From NCBI GenBank assembly GCA_004799545.1, contig SSMU01000005.1:186001-250000 (forward strand): DNA of 64,000 nucleotides, read 5' to 3'. This DNA is from Phenylobacterium sp. (lineage in GTDB: Bacteria > Pseudomonadota > Alphaproteobacteria > Caulobacterales > Caulobacteraceae). Below, in pieces: positions 1-8,642 of this stretch (positions are counted from its first letter, which is position 1; each line of letters starts with the position of its first letter). The translations under genes and the position numbers were made by a program. The notes beneath the pieces are model-generated. The model ran no database searches. It was given only the letters and a program-made list of their open reading frames with translations, and was not told the DNA's origin.

Positions 1-563
1 TGCAGCCGGTCGGCCCACACCGTCTTCGGCGTGGCGGCCAGCCCCACCTCGCGCACCTCGTCCATCAGGGTGTCGGCCTGCCGGCGCCGGGCCGTCACAT
101 AGGCCGCCTCGAACTCCGGGAACCGCTCCAGCCAGTGGTAGATGGTGGCCGCGCAGGGCATCGCCGGGTCCCGCCCGATGGCCTTCAGGCTCTCGCCGTT
201 CGCCAGCCGCTCACAGATCGCCTCGGCCAGGTCCGGGCAATAGCGGCTGGTGGCCAGCCCGCCCCGGCTCCGCGGCCGGGCCAGCTGCGCCGCCCGAAGC
301 CGCGCCATCCGCGCCCGCCCCCGCACCCGCGCCGCCGTCCGCGCCTGACCCTGCGCCGCCGCCAGCCCCTCGGCGAACGCGGGCTCGCCCTGGGCCCACT
401 TCCACACCGTGGTGCGGTCCGGCATCCCCGGCTCCGCCGAGATCTCCCGCAGGCTCGCCCCCGCCGCCACCCGCGCGCAAACCGCCTGGCCCAGCTCGGC
501 GGAGTACAGACTCTCCCGCCACCCCGCCCCGCACCGCCCCGCCGGATCCGCCGCCAACCCCAT
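1..563 (-). CDS. Terminase small subunit-like tandem HTH protein (C-terminus truncated by window edge)
   Basis: Frame missing from the ORF track because it runs off the edge. Reverse-strand translation from ATG at 563: MGLAADPAGRCGAGWRESLYSAELGQAVCARVAAGASLREISAEPGMPDRTTVWKWAQGEPAFAEGL...YCPDLAEAICERLANGESLKAIGRDPAMPCAATIYHWLERFPEFEAAYV. Two copies of the (A)xxxIxxxPxMPxxxTVxxW HTH motif. Confidence 0.7.
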   Translation of the reverse strand, partial: MGLAADPAGRCGAGWRESLYSAELGQAVCARVAAGASLREISAEPGMPDRTTVWKWAQGEPAFAEGLAAAQGQARTAARVRGRARMARLRAAQLARPRSRGGLATSRYCPDLAEAICERLANGESLKAIGRDPAMPCAATIYHWLERFPEFEAAYVTARRRQADTLMDEVREVGLAATPKTVWADRL

Positions 564-614
564 CCCCGCCTCCGCTCCGTCCGAGCCAGCGCGCACCCAC
601 GACGCCTCCGCCCC

Positions 615-674
615 TACCTCCCCCGTTCACGGGGGAGGGGGACCGCTCGCCGAAGAGCGAGCGGTGGAGGGGGC
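615..674. repeat. Palindromic repeat, family B half-element (CTCCCCCGTTCACGGGGGAGGGGGACCGCTCGCCGAAGAGCGAGCGGTGGAGGGGG)
   Basis: Two hairpins read directly; related sequence at 42162-42326 and, inverted, at about 46321-46380. Confidence 0.7.
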
Positions 675-759
675 AAGCCCCAAGCCCAATTTTCAGGAAT
701 GCCCGATCCTACCCGAAAACGCGCGCAGACGCAAGAACAAATAGAGAACTCACGCCCAG

Positions 760-883
760 TTCCTCCCCCGCAGGGGGAGGTGGGCCGAAGGCCCGGAGGG
801 GGTTTCCTCAACGGCCTCCCAACCGAACCTTCTGAGCTGAAACCCCCTCAGTCCCTCCGGGACAGCTCCCCCAGTAGGGGAGC
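760..883 (+). repeat. Palindromic repeat, family A copy 1
   Basis: TCCTCCCCCGCAGGGGGAGGTGGGCCGAAGGCCCGGAGGGGGTTTCC...GAAACCCCCTCAGTCCCTCCGGGACAGCTCCCCCAGTAGGGGAGC; same architecture as 5066-5172 and 7091-7214. Confidence 0.85.
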
Positions 884-951
884 AACTGGCTCCGCCTTCA
901 CAGAACACCGGTCTTGCCCAATGATCCCCCGGGCGAAAGGGAGGGCGAGCC

Positions 952-1248
952 ATGGCCGCGCTGACGACATTCATCCCGCTGCTGATGCGGCCGCCGTTGA
1001 ACTGGGCGCCGGTCCCAGCGGCGGTGGGCGGAGGCCTGATCGGGGGCGCCTTCGGGGGCCTGGTCGGCATCCTCGTCGGCAAATGGGTCAAGCGCACCTG
1101 GCCCGACGCGCCGCCGCAGACCGCCAAGCTGTCCGGCGCGGTGGCCGGCGCCGGCGTCGGCTTCGCCACCGGCTTCATCCTCGGCGGCCCGATCGGCGGC
1201 GCCATCGGCGGCCTGATCGGCGGCGCCATAGGCTGGTTCGGCACCTAG
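952..1248 (+). CDS. Small glycine-zipper membrane protein
   Basis: 98 aa; repeated GGxxGGxxG motifs (GGGLIGGAFGGLVG, GGPIGGAIGGLIGGAIG). Confidence 0.6.
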   Translation: MAALTTFIPLLMRPPLNWAPVPAAVGGGLIGGAFGGLVGILVGKWVKRTWPDAPPQTAKLSGAVAGAGVGFATGFILGGPIGGAIGGLIGGAIGWFGT

Positions 1249-1257
1249 CACCGCGCC

Positions 1258-1320
1258 CTTTCCCTCCCCTTCATGGGGAGGGTGGCCGGGGCGAAGCCCC
1301 GCCGGGTGGGGAAGTCACGA
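1258..1320. repeat. Short palindromic repeat downstream of the glycine-zipper gene
   Basis: CCCTCCCCTTCATGGGGAGGGTGGCCGGGGCGAAGCCCCGCCGGGTGGGG; two nested hairpins. Confidence 0.6.
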
Positions 1321-1356
1321 CCGGGCTCCGAGCGAGCCGGCTATCGAACCTCCCCC

Positions 1357-2076
1357 TCAATGCAGCGTCTCGCCCGACGCCGTCTTGCGGACCACCGCCT
1401 TGTTCTGAACCGCCCACGCCGCGAGCGCCTCCTTGACGCAACCCCAGAGCAGGCCATGGCCGCGCGGGATGCGACGAACGCCGAACCGCCCGCGCGCCAT
1501 GTCGCGCGCCAGCCGCCACTTCGCCGCCGGGTGGCCCAAGGCGACCGCGCGTTCGAGCAGGGCTCGCCCCTCGTCGCGCGCCTCACGGCTCGCGGGGCGC
1601 TTCAGCCGCAGGCTTGCGAGCTGGTAGATCGCCGGCGCCCAGTCCGCGGCGGCGCCCCTCCGGAATACCTTTTCGGCCGCCTCTGTGTCGCCTTCCCACA
1701 CCAGAATGGTTCCGTAGGACAGCAGGGCGCGCAGCGACCCGTGCTCGTAGGCCCGCTTCAACCAGGCCTCCGCGTGGCCGCTGTCGGCGGCGGTCTCCCG
1801 CTCCCAGAAGTATCGCTCGCCCACGCAGACCATGGCCACGACCGACCCCGCCTCTGCGAGGCTCAGCAGCGCCTTGAACGCCGCCGGCCGGTCGGTGGCG
1901 CGCAATTCTAAAGCGGAGCGGAGGCCATCCGGCTCGGCGTCCCAATCGGTGTGGCTGTCCGCCTGGGCATAGTCCCAACCGCTATATTGACGGTGCAGGT
2001 CGGCCTTTGTCGGCCCCCCCGCCCACCGTTCAAGCCTGCCGGCCAGGTTCCGCAACAGCCCCCGCGGTCCAAGCAT
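1357..2076 (-). CDS. Sel1/TPR-like repeat protein
   Basis: 239 aa; Sel1-like spacing (AEAWLKRAYEHGSLRALLSYGTI, AEKVFRRGAAADWAPAIYQLASL, ALLERAVALGHPAAKWRLA). Confidence 0.65.
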   Translation of the reverse strand: MLGPRGLLRNLAGRLERWAGGPTKADLHRQYSGWDYAQADSHTDWDAEPDGLRSALELRATDRPAAFKALLSLAEAGSVVAMVCVGERYFWERETAADSGHAEAWLKRAYEHGSLRALLSYGTILVWEGDTEAAEKVFRRGAAADWAPAIYQLASLRLKRPASREARDEGRALLERAVALGHPAAKWRLARDMARGRFGVRRIPRGHGLLWGCVKEALAAWAVQNKAVVRKTASGETLH

Positions 2077-2240
2077 CCCCTCGCCCCCGGCGGAACACGC
2101 CGCCCAATGTATGGCAGACCTGGGCTTGGACGTCAGAACTTGCGCTCCTGATCACCTAGCCCAGGCGCAAGCGTTTACGACGCGATTGGCGAGATTGAGC
2201 TACGCGGTTGGACGTTTCGAAGAAGCGCTTTTCGAGCGGC

Positions 2241-2846
2241 TCAGCGAAAACACGTGTCAATCAATTCATAGTCGAGGCCACTCAGCGCTCGGACAAATTT
2301 CCTAAAGGAACGACTGTTATTGTAAAGTTTATAAAGGTTGAGTTTTTGCGTCAGCTTTAGCTGATCGGTCATCGGTTTATAGTGTTTAGACATCGCCTCG
2401 TTTAATTTTCCTTTGGCGTCGCGAATCGACGAAGGATCACCGCAATCAAAATTTTCTCGCCATTCATAGTCGGGTGCCAACGCTCTCAGCGTCTCCATCT
2501 CATGTAAGAACCAACATTCATATTCTCGAACGCAGAAACAGACGCTCACGTCGACTTCGGGGCGATTGGGCATTTCTCTTATGCGGCGTAAAAACTCCAC
2601 CTGCATCTCAGCCGCACATCCATCGTCAAGGTCGACAACAATAAATATTTGCTCGATGTCGCCCCTGGACGCCGCAAGTTCAACAAATCTCTCCAACTGA
2701 CCTGGCCGCGATAATTTATGAATACCGCCGGACTCAATAGGATGAGGGGCAAAAACCGCCATACCCATGATCTGGGCCGTCTTGGTGATCAGGCATGGCA
2801 CTGCCTGTGCATCACCCCCGCCTTCTAATATGACGGCTATCTTCAA
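2241..2846 (-). CDS. DUF4276 family protein (TOPRIM-like)
   Basis: MKIAVILEGGGDAQAVPCLI...GGIHKLSRPGQLERFVELAA...IFIVVDLDDGCAAE...CVREYECWFL; overlaps the upstream ATPase gene by 4 nt. Confidence 0.7.
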   Translation of the reverse strand: MKIAVILEGGGDAQAVPCLITKTAQIMGMAVFAPHPIESGGIHKLSRPGQLERFVELAASRGDIEQIFIVVDLDDGCAAEMQVEFLRRIREMPNRPEVDVSVCFCVREYECWFLHEMETLRALAPDYEWRENFDCGDPSSIRDAKGKLNEAMSKHYKPMTDQLKLTQKLNLYKLYNNSRSFRKFVRALSGLDYELIDTCFR

Positions 2847-4033
2847 TTTTCAGAAAAGCCTTCGTTGACGAATAGCTCCCCGGCCGTAAAGAGTTGCTTC
2901 TTTATGATCCCGAGTTGCCGGGCTGTAATAGGTCCACACTTCGTGATTCCGTCGTGTTGCTTCGTCCAAATTATCGATTCTGGATCGAATAAATCCAGTA
3001 AAGATGGGCTATGAGTTGTAATAAATACCTGTCTATATGGGTCCCCGATATCGGTCACGAATTCCTTGGCCGCGTCCGCCAGAATCGGAAGCACACCCGG
3101 GTGAATCATCTGCTCAGGTTCTTCAAGAGCGATAATTCCTGGCGCGTTTGGCTGATAAAACGCAGCAAGCAATCCGAGAACTCTCAACGTCCCATCGGAT
3201 ACTTGAGACATGTTGAATATATGCGCCTCCCCGGAGCTCTCTTTTACTTGGATGACGGGGACGTAGTAGCCGCCGGCCGACCGGGTCGTAACATCGGCCA
3301 AATTGGGCATGATTAGGCGAAGAGACTCAATCAGCGAGTCCTTGCTTCGTTTGTGGGAGCCTATGAGCCGCAGAATGCTGGGCAAATTCGAGCCGTCTGC
3401 TAACAGCCGATCTTCGCGCGAAACGACTCGCGGCTCTCGAAGAGTATTCGGGTATATGGAATAGGATATGAAAGATCTTAAATCTTCAACTAGAGGACGG
3501 AGAGCAAGATTCAGAATCGAAAAATGAGGTCCAGCTAGCGACGTTGAAAACAATTCCGTTGGACCAAGTAGAAAATCTGTGCCGTGGTGACCGATATTGT
3601 CGGGGTTGGTCGACATTTCGACCTTGCCGTCGGCGGTCCTCTTGAAGGTCGTTGTGCGAGGCTCGGCGTCGTCATCGCGCGCGAACCTATCCGGCCCCGT
3701 GAATTCACCTTCCTCTTCGGCAACTCGGTAGGTCCCCCTTCCCGAGGAGAGCACAAATTTATACCGACCCCGTCCTTCGTCATTCAGAACGTGAAGTTCA
3801 ATTGTAATATAGTATGGCTTCGTCTTAGACCATTGACGAATACTCTCAATCCCATGACGCTTCACGATGGCGGTGTCTAAGTCTTCGCTTATGCAATCAT
3901 GTACGAAATAAAGCGCATCTACGACATTGCTTTTGCCGTTCGCGTTACGACCAACCAATAGATTGACGGGGTTAAGGTCGAGGTGGGCTTCTGCCACGCT
4001 CTTGAAGCGCGAGATGTATGCATGAGTGATCAA
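2843..4033 (-). CDS. AAA family ATPase (AAA_21/OLD-like, SMC/ABC-type ATPase)
   Basis: Walker A GRNANGKSNVVDAL; signature SQVSDGTLRVLGLLA; Walker B GIIALEEPEQMIHPG; H-loop VFITTHSPSLLDLF. Confidence 0.88.
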   Translation of the reverse strand: MITHAYISRFKSVAEAHLDLNPVNLLVGRNANGKSNVVDALYFVHDCISEDLDTAIVKRHGIESIRQWSKTKPYYITIELHVLNDEGRGRYKFVLSSGRGTYRVAEEEGEFTGPDRFARDDDAEPRTTTFKRTADGKVEMSTNPDNIGHHGTDFLLGPTELFSTSLAGPHFSILNLALRPLVEDLRSFISYSIYPNTLREPRVVSREDRLLADGSNLPSILRLIGSHKRSKDSLIESLRLIMPNLADVTTRSAGGYYVPVIQVKESSGEAHIFNMSQVSDGTLRVLGLLAAFYQPNAPGIIALEEPEQMIHPGVLPILADAAKEFVTDIGDPYRQVFITTHSPSLLDLFDPESIIWTKQHDGITKCGPITARQLGIIKKQLFTAGELFVNEGFSEN

Positions 4034-4177
4034 TCGCGCTTCCCCAAGTTAAGCATTGTCGCCGTCGTGTCGGCGCACAAGCGGGCTGTTCATTCTACCG
4101 ACTACGCGAGGATTGGGTAGATCGCTTCCCCAAAGTTCCCCTTCCGTTCACCGCCCCGCTGACCTAACTTCAGCGCC

Positions 4178-7102
4178 GTGACTCTCCCCCCCACCCCAAC
4201 CTCCCTGGCCCCCGCCCTCGTCGTCCTCCCCGGCCCCCGCGCGGCGGTCGCCGACGCCAACTCCGCGCAGCCCCTCCGCGCCCCCGACGCCCGCGACCTC
4301 TTCGACTCCGCCCCCGTCCTCGTCGCGCACGCGGGCATGACCGCCCGCCGGCTCGGCCTACACGTCCCGCCCCGCTCCCCCCGCATCTTCGACGCCCTGG
4401 AGCTCTACGCCTTCGCCCGGCCCGCCCGCTTCACCGCCCCCTCCGCCGCGGGCCTGGCCCAGGCCCTGGGCCTCGCCGAGCCCAAGGGCGCCGAGGCCCA
4501 GGCCACAGCGCTGCGCCAGGTCTGCGCCCTCCTCCTCTCCGAGCTGGCCGCCACGCCGGAGCCCTCCCGCGAGGAGGCCCTGGCCATCGCCGAGACCCTG
4601 TCGCGCGGCGGCTGGGCCTGGGGGACCGCCGTGATCGCCGCCCTGCGCTCGGCGCCGGTGGGCAACGCCTTCCGCACCTCCGGCCTCGACGTCTGGATGC
4701 GGCTCTCCGAATGGGAGGCCGAGGCGCCGGCCGGGGAGCCGGGCTCCAAGCCGATCGCGCCGGAGGCCGCGGCCGCGCGGCTGGCCGAGCTGCTGGCCCG
4801 CGCCGGCCTCGACGAGGCGCGGCCCAGCCAGTCCGACTACGCCGCCGAGACGGCGCACAGCTTCCAGCCGCGCGAGCGGGAGGGGGAACCGCGATTCACT
4901 CTTGCTGAAGCAGGAACAGGCGTCGGCAAGACCCTGGGCTACCTGGCGCCGGCCTCCCTCTGGGCCGAGGCCAACGGCGGGGCGGTGTGGGTCTCGACCT
5001 ATACCCGCGCCCTGCAGCGGCAGATCGAGCGGGAGAGCCGGATGCTGTATCCGGCCGTGGAAGATCCTCCCCTCAGGGGGAGGTGGCCCGGAGGGCCGGA
5101 GGGGGTTTCAGCCGCCGACTCGGGGCTTCAACCCCCTCAGTCGCTTCGCGACAGCTCCCCCTCGGGGGGAGCATCTAAGGCCTCCCGCCGCCAGCGCGTG
5201 GTGGTCCGCAAGGGGCGCGAGAACTACCTCTGCCTGCTGAACTTCCAGGAGCAGGCGAACGCCGCCCAGCTCGGCGCCGGCGACCTGGTGGGCATGGGGC
5301 TGGCCGCCCGCTGGGCGCGCACCACCCGCGACGGCGACATGACCGGCGGCGACTTCCCGGCCTGGCTGCCCAGCCTGTTTTCCATCGGCCCGGCCGCCCA
5401 GGCGAGCCCCGCCAACCTGGTCGACCGGCGGGGCGAATGCATCCACGCCGGCTGTTCCCACTACCGCACCTGTTTCGTGGAGAAGGCGATCCGCGGCTCG
5501 CGGCGGGCCGACATCGTCATCGCCAACCACGCCCTCGTCATGACCCAGGCGGCGTTCGACGGGGCCCGCGCGGCGCGTGGCTCCAAGGCGGACGGCGAGA
5601 CCAGCCTCCTCAAGCGCATCGTGTTCGACGAGGGCCACCACCTGTTCGACGCGGCCGACAGCGCCTTCTCGGCGGCGCTCTCCGGGGCGGAGGCGGCGGA
5701 GATGCGCCGCTGGATCCGCGGGCCGGAAGGCCGTGGGCGACGGGGTCGTGGCCTGGAAGCCCGGCTGATGGAGGTGCTGGGCGACGCCGAGGAGGCGCAG
5801 GGCGCCCTGATCGCCGCCACCCGCGCCGCCGCCGCCCTCCCCGGCGAAGGCTGGAGCGGGCGGATCGCGCCGATGGGCGGCGAGGTGAACCCGATGGGCC
5901 CGATCGAGGGCTTCCTGGTGGCGGTGCTGGAGCAACTGCGGGCCCGCGCGGCGCCCAGCGAAGTGGGCATGGAATGTTCGGCCCGGCCGGCGCTGGACCT
6001 GGTGCGGGAGACCGCGCGGACCGCGGCCCAGGCCCTGGCCGGGGTCGAGGCGCCGCTGCTGGCCCTGGCGCGCCAGCTGGAGGACCTGCTGGACCAGGAA
6101 GCGGCGACGCTCGGCGCGAGCGAGCGGGCCAGAATCGAAGGCGCCCTGCGCGGCCTCGACCGGCGGGCGCGGATGACCCTGCCGGCCTGGCGCTCGATGC
6201 TTCGGGCCATCGACGAGGACGCCGAGGACGACCCCGACTTCGTCGACTGGTTCGACGCCACCTTCCTCTATGGCCGGGTGGTGGACGCGGCCTGCCGCCG
6301 CCACTGGGTCGACCCCACCGAGCCCCTGACCAACGCGGTGATCGCCCCGGCGCACGGCGTGCTCGTCACCTCGGCCACCCTCACCGACCCGACCCTGGAC
6401 GACCCCTTCGCCCTGGCCGAGATGCGCACCGGGGCGGCGCGGCTGCCGGAGCGGCCGAAGACCCTGAAGCTCCCCTCGCCCTTCGACTACGCCTCCCAGG
6501 CCCGGGCCTTCGTGGTCACCGATGTGGGCCGCGAGGATCCGCGCCAGGTGGCCGCCGCCATGCGCGAGCTGTTCCTGGCGGCGGGCGGCGGGGGCCTGGG
6601 CCTGTTCACCGCCATCCGCCGGCTGAAGGCGGTGCACGAGAAGATCGCCGCGCCGCTGGCCGACCGCGGCCTCGCCCTCTACGCCCAGCACGTCGATCCG
6701 CTGGAGGTGGGCGCGCTCGTCGACATCTTCCGCGCCGAGGAGGACGCCTGCCTGCTGGGCACCGACGCGGTGCGCGACGGGGTGGACGTGCCGGGCCGCT
6801 CGCTGCGCCTGCTGGTCTTCGACCGCATCCCCTGGCCGCGGCCGGACATCCTGCACAAGGCGCGTCGGGCGAGGTTCGGCGGCAAGGGCTACGACGACGC
6901 CGTGGCCCGCGCGAGGATCGCCCAGGCCTTCGGCCGCCTGATCCGCCGGGCCGACGACAAGGGCTGCTTCGTCATGCTCGACGCCGCCGCCCCGACCCGC
7001 CTCTTCTCCTCCCTCCCCGAAGCCATCGACCTCCAGCGCGTCAGCCTCGTCGAGGCGATCGAGGGGGTCGCGGAATTCCTCGGCCAAGTTGCTCCCCCCT
7101 AG
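4178..7102 (+). CDS. ATP-dependent DNA helicase, DinG/XPD-like superfamily 2
   Basis: 974 aa from GTG; FTLAEAGTGVGKTLGYLAP, VFDEGHHLFDAADS, clustered Cys (CIHAGCSHYRTC), C-terminal QAFGRLIRRADDKG. Confidence 0.88.
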   Translation: MTLPPTPTSLAPALVVLPGPRAAVADANSAQPLRAPDARDLFDSAPVLVAHAGMTARRLGLHVPPRSPRIFDALELYAFARPARFTAPSAAGLAQALGLAEPKGAEAQATALRQVCALLLSELAATPEPSREEALAIAETLSRGGWAWGTAVIAALRSAPVGNAFRTSGLDVWMRLSEWEAEAPAGEPGSKPIAPEAAAARLAELLARAGLDEARPSQSDYAAETAHSFQPREREGEPRFTLAEAGTGVGKTLGYLAPASLWAEANGGAVWVSTYTRALQRQIERESRMLYPAVEDPPLRGRWPGGPEGVSAADSGLQPPQSLRDSSPSGGASKASRRQRVVVRKGRENYLCLLNFQEQANAAQLGAGDLVGMGLAARWARTTRDGDMTGGDFPAWLPSLFSIGPAAQASPANLVDRRGECIHAGCSHYRTCFVEKAIRGSRRADIVIANHALVMTQAAFDGARAARGSKADGETSLLKRIVFDEGHHLFDAADSAFSAALSGAEAAEMRRWIRGPEGRGRRGRGLEARLMEVLGDAEEAQGALIAATRAAAALPGEGWSGRIAPMGGEVNPMGPIEGFLVAVLEQLRARAAPSEVGMECSARPALDLVRETARTAAQALAGVEAPLLALARQLEDLLDQEAATLGASERARIEGALRGLDRRARMTLPAWRSMLRAIDEDAEDDPDFVDWFDATFLYGRVVDAACRRHWVDPTEPLTNAVIAPAHGVLVTSATLTDPTLDDPFALAEMRTGAARLPERPKTLKLPSPFDYASQARAFVVTDVGREDPRQVAAAMRELFLAAGGGGLGLFTAIRRLKAVHEKIAAPLADRGLALYAQHVDPLEVGALVDIFRAEEDACLLGTDAVRDGVDVPGRSLRLLVFDRIPWPRPDILHKARRARFGGKGYDDAVARARIAQAFGRLIRRADDKGCFVMLDAAAPTRLFSSLPEAIDLQRVSLVEAIEGVAEFLGQVAPP
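5066..5172 (+). repeat. Palindromic repeat, family A copy 2, in frame inside the helicase CDS
   Basis: CCTCCCCTCAGGGGGAGGTGGCCCGGAGGGCCGGAGGGGGTTTCAGCCGCCGACTCGGGGCTTCAACCCCCTCAGTCGCTTCGCGACAGCTCCCCCTCGGGGGGAGC. Confidence 0.9.
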
Positions 7103-7214
7103 GGGGAGCTGTCGCGGAGCGACTGAGGGGGTTTCCACTCAGAACGCCCAGCTGCGAGTCCGCTGAGGAAACCCCCTCCGGCCCTCTGGGCCACCTCCCC
7201 CTGCGGGGGAGGAA
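7091..7214 (-). repeat. Palindromic repeat, family A copy 3, inverted; overlaps the helicase stop codon
   Basis: GCTCCCCCCTAGGGGGAGCTGTCGCGGAGCGACTGAGGGGGTTT...AAACCCCCTCCGGCCCTCTGGGCCACCTCCCCCTGCGGGGGAGG. Confidence 0.9.
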
Positions 7215-7220
7215 CGGGCT

Positions 7221-7664
7221 CTACCCCCACCCCGCCGCCTTGCGCCCCGCCAGCGCCGGCTCCAGGCCGGCCAGGATCTTGGTCCAACCGTCCTGGCTGC
7301 CCTCCGCCCATTGGTCGGGGACATCGCGCTGGGTGAGGGTCAGCTCGCAGCCGCGTCCCGCCGGCCTGATCTCGACCTCGACCCGCGTCATGCCGGGATC
7401 GAACTGCGGCACGCCGAAGGTGAACACCAGCCGCCTCGGCCGGTCGATCTCCAGGTATTCGCCGACGTGCTTGACGTCGCCCATGTCGGGCCGCCGCTCG
7501 GTCAGGTCGAAGCGGCCGCCGACCTTGCCGTCGATCTCACAGATGATCATCTGTCCCGCCGGCGTCGCGAACAGGAAGCGCGGGGCGACCTTCGGATCGA
7601 GCCAGGCGTCGAACACCCGCTCGGGGCTCGCGGAATAGCGGTGGGTCACGGAGACCTCAGCCAT
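7221..7664 (-). CDS. SRPBCC/AHSA1 domain protein
   Basis: MAEVSVTHRYSASPERVFDAWLDPKVAPRFLFA...VGGRFDLTERRPDMGDVKHVGEYLEIDRPRRLVFTFG. Confidence 0.85.
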   Translation of the reverse strand: MAEVSVTHRYSASPERVFDAWLDPKVAPRFLFATPAGQMIICEIDGKVGGRFDLTERRPDMGDVKHVGEYLEIDRPRRLVFTFGVPQFDPGMTRVEVEIRPAGRGCELTLTQRDVPDQWAEGSQDGWTKILAGLEPALAGRKAAGWG

Positions 7665-7694
7665 GGCCGTCTTGCTCCTTGAGGATCCGGGCGT

Positions 7695-8642
7695 CTAGGC
7701 CGCCACCGACAGCAGCTCGAACAGGTCGGCCGGATAGGGGGAGGCGTAGGCGGCCAGCCCCAGCCGCGCGCGCACCGCCTCGACCGGCTGGTCCCACAGC
7801 CCCTCCCAGTCGACGCCCAGCAGCGGCGGGCTCTCGCGGCCGTGGGTCCAGGCGGTGAGGATGATGTCGAGGAACAGCGGCGCCGCCTCCGGCCGTTGCA
7901 GGGCCGCCCGGGAGGTCGCCATGCCGAGGAACATCGCCGAGTAGCCATGACCGAACTGGGCGAGCTGGAAGGCCGAGATGGCCACCTCGTGCAGGCTGGT
8001 GGTGCGGTAGCCCGCCGCCAGGTGCCAGAGGTCGTGGCACTGCAGGATTCGGGTGTTGAGGTAGTCGAGCGGCGGCGGCAGGTTGGCGAGGCCGAGGGCG
8101 TCTCGGTCGAGCACCTCGAGGTCGAAGCCGTTCTCGACGATCAGGGCGTGGAAGTCGCCGCCCAGCGAGCCGGCCGGGCAACGGGCCAGGGCCTCCAGGG
8201 TGAAGCGCCGCGGATAGCCCTGGGCGACCGCCTCGGCGCAGCCGGGATAGGCCAGGGCCATGGCCCCGATCCGGGCCGCGGCGCCGGGCGACAGATGGCC
8301 CAGCAGCGCGGCCGTGCGCTCGGTGACCCCGCCCGCCCCCAGGCTCCCCGGCGGCTCGGCGAGCAGGGCCCAGAAGGCTTGCCAGAACCCCGCCGGGATC
8401 GGCTCCGGGGGCAGCTCGGGCGCGACGATCGGCGGGGCCTGCGGCGCGCGGCCCAGCCACCCGGCCGCCGCCGCGTCGTAGATCGCCGGCAGCCGCTCCG
8501 GGGTCGCCGTCGCCGCCCGCAGCCACAGCGCCGCCAGCGCCCGGAAGTCCTCGGCCTCGCCGCCGGCCCGCAGCCGCGCGGCCACGGCCTGGGCGTCGCC
8601 GGCCGGCGCCTGGACGAGCGCCTCGAACCCCGCGCGGTCCAT
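7695..8642 (-). CDS. Coq4 family protein
   Basis: Start at MDRAGFEAL (ATG 8642); contains HDLWHLAAGYRTTSLHEVA, matching the Coq4 HDxxHx11E metal motif. Confidence 0.75.
   Translation of the reverse strand: MDRAGFEALVQAPAGDAQAVAARLRAGGEAEDFRALAALWLRAATATPERLPAIYDAAAAGWLGRAPQAPPIVAPELPPEPIPAGFWQAFWALLAEPPGSLGAGGVTERTAALLGHLSPGAAARIGAMALAYPGCAEAVAQGYPRRFTLEALARCPAGSLGGDFHALIVENGFDLEVLDRDALGLANLPPPLDYLNTRILQCHDLWHLAAGYRTTSLHEVAISAFQLAQFGHGYSAMFLGMATSRAALQRPEAAPLFLDIILTAWTHGRESPPLLGVDWEGLWDQPVEAVRARLGLAAYASPYPADLFELLSVAA

Noticed and set aside
5108-7138. 676-aa minus-strand ORF antisense to the helicase, and the 733-aa + ORF at 5437..7638
   Set aside because: Low-complexity Arg/Gly/Pro translations produced by GC-rich third positions of the true frame; no family motifs.
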